Below the pieces are notes generated by a model. The model was not told where the DNA came from, made no database searches, and worked only from the letters and a program-made list of their open reading frames with translations. From NCBI GenBank assembly GCA_963730735.1, contig CAVSSX010000009.1, positions 1 to 10,717 on the forward strand: a stretch of 10,717 bases of DNA, written 5' to 3'. Origin of the DNA: CAVSSX01 sp963730735. GTDB taxonomy: Bacteria > Actinomycetota > Acidimicrobiia > Acidimicrobiales > RAAP-2. Shown here piece by piece: positions 1-5,396 of this stretch (position 1 is its first letter; every line of letters starts with the position of its first letter). Position numbers and translations under genes: made by a program.

Positions 1-460
1 TCGAAACGGCCCCCTCGACCTGCCCGACGGCGCCTCCGTCCTCTCCGAGCTGCCCCATCCCGAGGTGGTCGCCCTGATGCGGTCGGCCCGGTGCGTGGTC
101 GTGCCCTCGGTGTGGCCCGACCCTTGTCCGACGGTGGTGCTCGAGGCGATGGCCGTCGGCCGCCCGGTCGTGGCGGCGGCCAGTGGCGGCATCGTGGACA
201 TGGTCCAGGACGGGGTGACCGGCCGCCTGGTGGAACCGGGTGATGCCAAGGACCTGGCCAAGGCGCTGGCCGACGTGCTGGCGCTGCCCGATCGGGGCCA
301 GGCGATGGGCGTGGCCGGTCGAGAGGCCGTGGTGGAGTTCACCGCCGGCCGCGTGGTACCGCGTATCGAAGCCGCCTACATTCAGCTGTTGGGAGATCGG
401 ACCTACGCCGTCCGACCGTTGGGATCCTCTGACCAGGCGCAACCTGGAGGTGCGGCATGA
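1..460 (+). CDS. GT4-family glycosyltransferase, C-terminal fragment (5' truncated)
   Basis: The frame is open from base 2 to the TGA at 458-460, so only about the last 152 residues are present and the start lies outside the window. What remains is the C-terminal Rossmann half of a GT-B fold, retaining family 4 (glycosyl transferases group 1) enzyme. It has a PSVWPDPCPTVVLEAMAVG segment, then GRPVVAAASGGIVDMVQDG, a typical nucleotide-sugar binding region, then VTGRLVEPGD and a closing helix. The usual EX7E motif appears as D-X7-E (DPCPTVVLE), a conservative change at the first acidic position. Such enzymes transfer a sugar from a nucleotide donor to a lipid-linked or soluble glycan in the cytoplasm. 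The stop overlaps the next gene's ATG by four bases (ATGA), so the two are probably co-translated. The sugar and acceptor cannot be inferred. Confidence 0.9.
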   Translation, partial: RNGPLDLPDGASVLSELPHPEVVALMRSARCVVVPSVWPDPCPTVVLEAMAVGRPVVAAASGGIVDMVQDGVTGRLVEPGDAKDLAKALADVLALPDRGQAMGVAGREAVVEFTAGRVVPRIEAAYIQLLGDRTYAVRPLGSSDQAQPGGAA

Positions 461-1323
461 CCGCAATTCACGACAAGCCGGTATCCACGCCCGACGAGGT
501 CAACCGGACGGCGTGGTCCACCGCCGAGGTGGTCCACGAGTTCGGGGGTGACGGTTCGCCCCTGTCCATCGAGTCCTGGAGCGACGCCGGCGAGCGGGCC
601 GCCGTCAGCTACGTGGCGTCGGAGGCCCGGGGCCGTCCCATCCTCGACGTGGGCGTGGGTGGTGGCCGGACGACCACCATGCTGCGTCTGGTCTCGGATG
701 ACTACATCGGGGTGGACTACACACCCGAGATGGTGGCGGTGGCCCGGCGAAACTACCCGGGCGCCGACATCCGCTGGGGCGACGTGCGGAACCTCTCGGA
801 CTTCGCCGACGGCCACTTCCAACTGGTGGTGTTCAGCTACAACGGGCTCGACGCCGTCGACCACGCCGACCGGGCCCAGGCGATCGCCGAGATGAGCCGG
901 GTCCTCGCCCCCGGGGGACGCCTCGTGGTGTCGACGCACAACAAGGTCGGCCCGTGCTTCCGGGCCAGCCCATGGCGCAAGGCCCACTCGCCGTCCCTCG
1001 CCACCTGGTCGTTCGCCGATCGGCTGGGGCGGTTCCTGGTCCACGTGGCCGGCATCCCGGTGCACTTCCCCCGGGCACTGCTCAACCGCCGACGGCTCAT
1101 GAAGTCGGCCGAGGAGGGCGCGGGGTGGGCCGTCCGGCCGGTCGAGGCCCACGACTTCGGCCTCCTGATCCACTACGTCACGCTCGAGGAGGCCGTCGCC
1201 GAGCTCGAGCGGGCCGGTCTTACACTCGAGTGCGCCTTCGACGCCGAGCGGGGCGCCCCGGTGAGCGTGGGCGACGACACGTCGGGCATCCGGTACTTCC
1301 ACCTGGTGGCCCGCAAGCGCTGA
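457..1323 (+). CDS. Class I SAM-dependent methyltransferase
   Basis: This 288-residue protein carries a Rossmann-type methyltransferase domain at about residues 58-165. Motif I is ILDVGVGGG (62-70), the acidic residue after strand 2 lies in YIGVDYTPEM (D87), an acidic turn follows in WGDVRNL (D109), and a post-motif VLAPGGRLVVST (149-160) matches the Methyltransf_11/25 group. The C-terminal 120 residues are less typical and may shape the acceptor pocket. The start is well supported: ATG at 457 has a GGAGG at 446-450 with 6-nt spacing and forms an ATGA overlap with the glycosyltransferase. The neighbour suggests methylation of a sugar or a glycan-linked intermediate, but the substrate cannot be read from sequence. 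A hairpin about 50 nt after the stop may end this transcript. Confidence 0.88.
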   Translation: MTAIHDKPVSTPDEVNRTAWSTAEVVHEFGGDGSPLSIESWSDAGERAAVSYVASEARGRPILDVGVGGGRTTTMLRLVSDDYIGVDYTPEMVAVARRNYPGADIRWGDVRNLSDFADGHFQLVVFSYNGLDAVDHADRAQAIAEMSRVLAPGGRLVVSTHNKVGPCFRASPWRKAHSPSLATWSFADRLGRFLVHVAGIPVHFPRALLNRRRLMKSAEEGAGWAVRPVEAHDFGLLIHYVTLEEAVAELERAGLTLECAFDAERGAPVSVGDDTSGIRYFHLVARKR

Positions 1324-1374
1324 ACGCCTGGTGCGGTCGGCGGGTGACCCCCGGTTGCCCTCGTTCAATGAGAT

Positions 1375-1406
1375 GAGGGGCCGTCCGGCGTCCGGGGCGG
1401 TCCCTC
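1375..1406 (+). terminator. GC-rich stem-loop downstream of the methyltransferase, candidate terminator
   Basis: Bases 1375-1386 pair with 1395-1406 in a continuous 12-bp stem (ten Watson-Crick pairs and two G-U pairs) around an 8-nt loop. It starts 51 nt after the methyltransferase stop and lies well before the next gene, where a terminator is expected. There is no T-run after the stem, so it is not a textbook intrinsic terminator; high-GC actinobacteria often show such tail-less hairpins at gene ends. A chance hairpin in GC-rich DNA remains possible. Confidence 0.42.
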
Positions 1407-1433
1407 GTCCGTTAAGTCCCAGGTCAGGGGGTC

Positions 1434-1463
1434 GGACCGGCCGGAAAGGCCGGAAAACCGGCT
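1434..1463 (+). repeat. Two overlapping, mutually exclusive short inverted repeats
   Basis: CCGGCC (1437-1442) is a perfect inverted repeat of GGCCGG (1448-1453) with a 5-nt GGAAA loop. The same GGCCGG arm can instead pair with CCGGCT (1458-1463) across an AAAA loop, with the last pair G-U. In addition CGGTCC (1398-1403), part of the upstream hairpin, can pair with GGACCG (1434-1439). The set could be alternative RNA folds or simply GC-rich noise. No riboswitch family is recognised. Confidence 0.3.
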
Positions 1464-1494
1464 GACGGGCGCCCGGGTGGACCCCGCCGGAGCG

Positions 1495-1576
1495 CGAAGA
1501 AATCTCCACCATTGTGATTAGAAAGATCACGCGGGCAGTGGTAGTTGACTGACGGCGAATTCCGCAGACTTTGGAT
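1495..1576 (+). promoter_or_regulatory. AT-rich putative promoter/operator region ahead of the carrier-protein operon
   Basis: Positions 1501-1580 contain 39 G/C in 80 bases, about half, against the much higher GC of the genes on either side. The stretch holds a perfect spaced palindrome, GTGAT-N7-ATCAC (1514-1518 and 1526-1530), which could be an operator for a dimeric regulator. A TTGACT hexamer at 1545-1550 resembles a -35 element, but I cannot find a convincing -10 at 16-18 bp spacing. No Shine-Dalgarno precedes the ATG at 1577, so a leaderless transcript is possible. As the only sizeable gap before seven tightly packed genes, this is the natural place for their promoter. Confidence 0.4.
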
Positions 1577-2050
1577 ATGCCGATCAGTACCGCCACTCGA
1601 GGTGAGAGCCGCATCCGCCCCGCGGCCGCCGACACCACCGAAGTTCGAGCCGGAGTGGACGTGGCGTCCGTCGCCGCCGTCGCCCAGTCGATCGACCGAT
1701 TCGGGACCCGGTACCTCGAGCGGGTCTTCACCGCCCTCGAGCTGGCCAGCTGCACCGGGCCCCGGGGTCCGATCGTCGAGAGCCTGGCCGCCCGCTTCGC
1801 AGCCAAGGAGGCGGCGATCAAGGTCCTGCGGCCCGGGACCCAGCAACTGGACTGGCGCTCGATCGAGGTCTGCCGTGAGACCGACGGCTCCTGCTCGATC
1901 ACCCTCAGCGGGGACGCCGCCCAGCTGGCCCGCTCGGGTGGCCTCGGCAACCTGACCGTGGCCCTCTCCCACGAGGGCGATGTGGCGGTGGCCGTGGTCA
2001 TCGCCCTCAGCAATAAATCGCAACGCACTGCCGAATCGAAGGGAGCATGA
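1577..2050 (+). CDS. acpS: Holo-[acyl-carrier-protein] synthase (AcpS-type 4'-phosphopantetheinyl transferase)
   Basis: This 157-residue protein is expected to move 4'-phosphopantetheine from CoA to a carrier-protein serine, making the apo protein active. The AcpS signatures are present in order: GVDVASV (26-32) with the Mg-binding Asp28, RYLERVFTALEL (45-56), LAARFAAKEAAIKVL (70-84) with the second metal-binding acid Glu78, and a C-terminal LSHEGDVAVAVV (130-141). It is somewhat longer than E. coli AcpS (about 126 residues), mainly through a 24-residue N-terminal leader of low complexity. ATG 1577 was chosen; a TTG at 1571 is the only upstream alternative, and neither has a Shine-Dalgarno, so translation may be leaderless. 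The stop overlaps the carrier-protein start. Its place next to one carrier protein suggests a dedicated enzyme, though it could also be the cell's general AcpS. Confidence 0.9.
   Translation: MPISTATRGESRIRPAAADTTEVRAGVDVASVAAVAQSIDRFGTRYLERVFTALELASCTGPRGPIVESLAARFAAKEAAIKVLRPGTQQLDWRSIEVCRETDGSCSITLSGDAAQLARSGGLGNLTVALSHEGDVAVAVVIALSNKSQRTAESKGA
2041..2045 (+). promoter_or_regulatory. Ribosome binding site deciding the carrier-protein start
   Basis: GGGAG lies at 2041-2045 within the end of acpS. Two consecutive ATG codons follow at 2047 and 2050. Spacing is 1 nt to the first and 4 nt to the second, so the second (2050) is the more plausible start, although neither spacing is ideal. Confidence 0.45.
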
Positions 2051-2295
2051 TGGAAACGACGATCCGCGAGGTCCTGGCGGAGTACGGCCGGTTGCCGGTC
2101 GACGCCATGAGCATCGACATCGACGCCGACCTCTACCAGTGCGGGCTGACGTCGCACGCCAGCGTCAACGTGATGCTGGCCCTGGAGGACGCCTTCGACG
2201 TGGAATTCCCCCAGGAGCTCCTGCGCAAGAAGACCTTCGAGTCGGTCTACGCCATCCAGGAGGCCCTCAGCGGCCTGGTGGGGACGCTGGCGTGA
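2050..2295 (+). CDS. Acyl/aminoacyl carrier protein (phosphopantetheine-binding)
   Basis: This is an 81-residue, acidic, all-helical carrier protein. The attachment site is Ser35 in DLYQCGLTSHASVNVML (28-44), a variant of the usual D-x-G-x-D-S-L motif with Thr in place of Asp and His in place of Leu. The ALEDAFDVEFP segment (44-54) is the recognition-helix region typical of ACPs. Stand-alone carrier proteins paired with SerRS-like amino acid:[carrier protein] ligases look like this, and such a ligase lies two genes downstream, so the likely cargo is an amino acid and not a fatty acid. The start could also be the ATG at 2047, one codon longer. The stop overlaps the next gene's GTG by four bases (GTGA), pointing to coupled translation. 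AcpS immediately upstream would supply the prosthetic arm. Confidence 0.92.
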   Translation: METTIREVLAEYGRLPVDAMSIDIDADLYQCGLTSHASVNVMLALEDAFDVEFPQELLRKKTFESVYAIQEALSGLVGTLA

Positions 2296-3455
2296 GCACC
2301 GTCACCGAACACGAGGACCTGCTCGCCCGGGCCCGCCGCGTCGCCGAGACGACCGTCGGTCCGGCGGCCGAGGAGGTCGACCGCGACGCCCGCTTCCCGA
2401 AGGAGGCCATCGAGGCGCTCCGGGCCGAGGGCCTGCTCTCGGCCATGGTGCCGACGCACCTGGGCGGCGAGGGGGCCACCCTCAGCGAGATCGCCCAGGT
2501 GGTGGAGATACTGGGTCGGCACTGCGCCACGACGGCCATGGTCTACGCCATGCACCAGATCCAGGTGGCCTCCCTGGTCCGCCACGGCGGCAACCTGTTC
2601 TTCAACGACTACCTCCGCGAAGAGGTCGTGGGCAACCAGGCGCTGCTGGCCTCGGCGACCACCGAAGCCGGCATCGGCGGCGACGTGCGCAGCAGCTACT
2701 GCGCCGTCGAGCAGGCCGACGGCCAGTTCCGGCTGACCAAGCAGGCGCCGGTCATCTCCTACGGCCAGTACGCCGACGCCGTGCTGACCACGGCCCGCCG
2801 GGGCGTCGACAGCCCGCCGAGCGACCAGGTGCTGGTCCTGTGCCGCCGCCCCAACGTCACTCTCGAGCCGATCGGGGAGTGGGACACGCTGGGCTTCCGG
2901 GGCACCTGCAGCCTGGGCTTCACGCTTCGGGCCGAGGACATCGAGGAGTGCATCCTCCCGGCCGCTTACACCGACATCTCGAGCGCCACCATGCTCCCGG
3001 TCTCGCACATCCTCTGGGCCCACGTGTGGCTGGGGATCGCCGAGGCGGCGGTGTCCCACGCCCGGACCTACGTGCGGGCCGAGGCCCGCAAGAAGCCCGG
3101 CACGATGCCCCCGGCGGCGGTCCACGTGGCCGAGCTGATGGCCGTGCACCTGCCCTTCGACGCCGTGGTGCACCAGGCGGCCCGTCACTTCGACGAGATC
3201 GCCGAGGACGCCGAGGCGCTCAGCTCGATGGCCTTCGCCATCGAGTGCAACTCGCTCAAGATCTCGGCATCGGACCTGGTGGTCGACATCGTCGGCCGGG
3301 CCATGCGGATCTGCGGCATGTCGGGCTACCGCGAGAACTCCTCCTTCAGCCTCGGCCGGCTGCTGCGAGACGCCCACGGCGCCGCCCTGATGGTCAACAA
3401 CGATCGAATTCTCGCCAACAGCGCCCAGATGCTGCTGGTGGCCAAGGAAGGCTGA
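2292..3455 (+). CDS. Acyl-CoA dehydrogenase-fold flavoprotein
   Basis: This 387-residue protein has the three-part ACAD layout: an N-terminal helical domain (about 1-115), a middle beta domain with the flavin-contacting SATTEAGIGGDVRSS (121-135) and WDTLGFRGTCS (197-207), and a C-terminal helical domain ending in a RLLRDAHGAALMVNNDRIL segment (356-374). Family members use FAD to oxidise thioesters. The catalytic Glu of medium-chain enzymes (IYEGT) is not present: the matching place reads MVNND (367-371). The alternative isovaleryl-CoA-dehydrogenase-type Glu also appears absent, by eye near Ser238. The substrate may therefore be unusual; an aminoacyl group on the carrier protein would fit the neighbours. 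GTG at 2292 gives a GTGA overlap with the carrier protein and matches the usual ACAD length; the frame is open further upstream but that part looks non-coding. Confidence 0.9.
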   Translation: MSTVTEHEDLLARARRVAETTVGPAAEEVDRDARFPKEAIEALRAEGLLSAMVPTHLGGEGATLSEIAQVVEILGRHCATTAMVYAMHQIQVASLVRHGGNLFFNDYLREEVVGNQALLASATTEAGIGGDVRSSYCAVEQADGQFRLTKQAPVISYGQYADAVLTTARRGVDSPPSDQVLVLCRRPNVTLEPIGEWDTLGFRGTCSLGFTLRAEDIEECILPAAYTDISSATMLPVSHILWAHVWLGIAEAAVSHARTYVRAEARKKPGTMPPAAVHVAELMAVHLPFDAVVHQAARHFDEIAEDAEALSSMAFAIECNSLKISASDLVVDIVGRAMRICGMSGYRENSSFSLGRLLRDAHGAALMVNNDRILANSAQMLLVAKEG

Positions 3456-3456
3456 C

Positions 3457-4428
3457 ATGGCTCTGCACCACACCCTCGACACGTCATCGACCGACCTCCC
3501 CGTGGCGGGGATACCGGTGGACCCGAGCGACGCCTATCGGGAGTTCCGTCAGGAGCTCTTCGATGCCGGCCTGCTCGTGCCCACCGGTGTCGATGGGCTC
3601 TACCTGCGGGCCGAGGCGTTCGAGCGGGTGGTGCGGGGCCTCGACGCCCTGGTGAGTGCCACCGGTCGCCACGAGGCGTCGGGGACCTACCACTTCCCGC
3701 TGGTCATGAACCGGAGCCTGCTCGACCTCACCGACTACGTGCGGTCGTTCCCCGACCTCTTGGGTTCGGTGCACTCCTTCACCGGTGACGAGCGGGCCCA
3801 CGCCAAGCTCCTGAACGCCGTCGAGGACGGCGAGGAGTGGGGCGACCACCTCGACGCCACCGACCTGGCCCTGTGTTCGGCGGCCTGTCACCCGCTGTAC
3901 CCGAGCCAGAGCGGCGTCCTGCCCGAGGGCGGGCGCGTGGTCGAGGTCTTCGGCCAGTGCTTCCGTCACGAGCCGAGCGTCGACCCGGCCCGCATGCAGG
4001 CCTTCCGCCAGCACGAGTTCGTCTTCCTGGGCGAGCCCGAGGGCGCCCGGGCGCACCGGGACCGCTGGGTCGAGCGGGGCCTGGCCATCCACGAGCGGCT
4101 CGGTCTCGAGATCGACGACGTCATCGCCAACGACCCGTTCTTCGGCCGTCCCGGCCGGATGCTGGCCTCCAACCAGCGTGAGGAGGCGCTCAAGATCGAG
4201 CTCGTCTCGCCCATCTGCTCGACCGAGCTGCCGACAGCCATCACGTCGGCCAACTGCCACCTGGACCACTTCGGCCGGGTCTTCGACATCACCACCGCCG
4301 ACGGCGAGGTGGCCCACACCGCCTGTGTGGGGTTCGGCGTCGAGCGGGTCACGCTGGCCCTCTTCCACACCCACGGGCTGGACGCCAGCCGTTGGCCCCT
4401 CGAGGTGCGAGACGCACTGGCCCTATGA
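3457..4428 (+). CDS. Amino acid:[carrier protein] ligase (class II aaRS-like, SerRS homologue)
   Basis: This 323-residue protein resembles the catalytic core of archaeal-type seryl-tRNA synthetase but is too short to hold the tRNA-binding arm. In sequence: YVRSFPDLLGSVHSFTG (94-110) in the motif 1 region, a motif 2-like block FRHEP (169-173) through FRQHEFVFLG (183-192), and motif 3 GFGVERVTLALF (292-303) with Arg297. Candidate zinc ligands are Cys140 or Cys144, Glu187 and Cys290, matching the Cys/Glu/Cys set of this family. Characterised homologues from alpha-proteobacteria activate glycine or alanine with ATP and load it onto the phosphopantetheine arm of a carrier protein, not onto tRNA. 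The cognate carrier is probably the product of 2050-2295. AAGGAAGG at 3444-3451 precedes the ATG by 5 nt. Automatic pipelines may misname it serine--tRNA ligase. Confidence 0.93.
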   Translation: MALHHTLDTSSTDLPVAGIPVDPSDAYREFRQELFDAGLLVPTGVDGLYLRAEAFERVVRGLDALVSATGRHEASGTYHFPLVMNRSLLDLTDYVRSFPDLLGSVHSFTGDERAHAKLLNAVEDGEEWGDHLDATDLALCSAACHPLYPSQSGVLPEGGRVVEVFGQCFRHEPSVDPARMQAFRQHEFVFLGEPEGARAHRDRWVERGLAIHERLGLEIDDVIANDPFFGRPGRMLASNQREEALKIELVSPICSTELPTAITSANCHLDHFGRVFDITTADGEVAHTACVGFGVERVTLALFHTHGLDASRWPLEVRDALAL

Positions 4429-5396
4429 GCCACCGACTCCTGCCCATCGACGCGGCCACGTACCAGCCGCACCCGTTGCACTCGGCCGAGCTCTGCTGGA
4501 CCGAGACCAACTGCTACGTGGACGTCTGGGTCGAGGTGCTCCACGCCCTCGACCTCGACCCGGGGGCCGCCGGGGCGTTCACCCTGTCGACCGATTTCGA
4601 GGGCGACCAGTGGACGTTCTTCAAGATCCCGCCCGAGGACCTGCGGGCCCTCTACGGCCTCGAGGTCGGCGAGATGAACGTCTGGCGTCCGATCGTCGAC
4701 CACGTCGCCGAGCAGCTCGACTTCGGTCGGCTCCTCACGGTCGAGGTCGACTCGTGGTTCCTCCCCGACACCCGGGGCGTGAGCTACCAGATCGCCCACG
4801 TGAAGTCGACCATCGTCCCGCAGTACCTCGACCCGGCGACCCGTACCCTCGGCTACTTCCACAACGCCGGCTACTACGAGCTCTCGGGCGACGACTACGA
4901 CGGGGTGTTCGGCCTCGGCCAGTACGAGCCGCACCTCATGCCCCCCTACGTCGAGTTGGTGAAGCTCGACCGGGTGTGGCGCGACGAGGACCGCCTGACC
5001 GAGGTGGCCACCGAGCTGCTGCGCACGCACCTGTCGCGCCGTGCGGTCGACAACCCCATCCGGCGACTGGGCAAGCGGATCCACGCCGACGTCGAGTGGC
5101 TGCAGTCCGAGGGGATGGACCGGTTCCACGAGTACGCCTTCGGGACCTGCCGCCAGTGCGGCGCGACGGCCGAGGTCGGCGCCGGGTTCGTCCGCTGGCT
5201 GGGGGCGCGCAACGGTGACGGCCTCGAGGACATTGCCGACCAGCTGGGCACGGTGGCCCTGCAGGCCAAGGGCGTCCAGTTCGCCCTGGCCCGCGCCGTC
5301 GCCGGTCGCAAGGCCGACCTCGATACGCCGCTCGAGGAGATGGCCGAGGCATGGGAGTCCGCCGTGAACGGCCTCGTCGACCACTATGGCGGGTGA
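4425..5396 (+). CDS. DUF1839 family protein, possible BtrH-like aminoacyl transferase
   Basis: This 323-residue protein has the family's strong N-terminal signature, CWTETNCYVDVWVEVLHAL (24-42), then FTLSTDFEGDQWTFFKIPP (52-70), LTVEVDSWFLPDT (104-116) and AHVKSTI (124-130), with YFHNAGYYEL (144-153). No enzymatic activity is established for DUF1839 as far as I know. The order Cys ... VDsxxLPdT ... His resembles the papain-like fold of BtrH, which moves an aminoacyl group from a carrier protein to an aminoglycoside; if so, Cys24 or Cys30 and His125 would be the key residues. This is inference from pattern similarity. Families of this kind recur beside aa:CP ligases, which fits a transfer role. 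ATG 4425 overlaps the ligase stop (ATGA); no clear ribosome site, so translational coupling is likely. The C-terminal third is mainly helical. Confidence 0.88.
   Translation: MSHRLLPIDAATYQPHPLHSAELCWTETNCYVDVWVEVLHALDLDPGAAGAFTLSTDFEGDQWTFFKIPPEDLRALYGLEVGEMNVWRPIVDHVAEQLDFGRLLTVEVDSWFLPDTRGVSYQIAHVKSTIVPQYLDPATRTLGYFHNAGYYELSGDDYDGVFGLGQYEPHLMPPYVELVKLDRVWRDEDRLTEVATELLRTHLSRRAVDNPIRRLGKRIHADVEWLQSEGMDRFHEYAFGTCRQCGATAEVGAGFVRWLGARNGDGLEDIADQLGTVALQAKGVQFALARAVAGRKADLDTPLEEMAEAWESAVNGLVDHYGG

Noticed and set aside
1513..1530. CRP binding site
   Set aside because: TGTGA is followed by nine bases before TCAC, not the six of the CRP consensus.
1545..1576. Sigma-70-type promoter with TTGACT as -35
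   Set aside because: No acceptable -10 hexamer occurs at 16-18 bp spacing, so it is mentioned only as part of a broad regulatory region.
403..2157. Long minus-strand open frame (584 codons) across the methyltransferase, intergenic gap and acpS
   Set aside because: It opposes genes with clear family motifs, its translation is Arg/His/Gly-rich without recognisable domains, and such frames are expected in high-GC DNA.
1980..2291. Upstream extension of the ACAD reading frame through the carrier protein
   Set aside because: The translation there is Arg/Gly/Pro-rich shadow of the carrier gene; ACAD homology and length begin at GTG 2292.
3457..4428. Annotation as seryl-tRNA synthetase
   Set aside because: The protein lacks room for the tRNA-binding arm, has the family-specific HSFTG and Cys/Glu/Cys features of aa:CP ligases, and sits beside a carrier protein.
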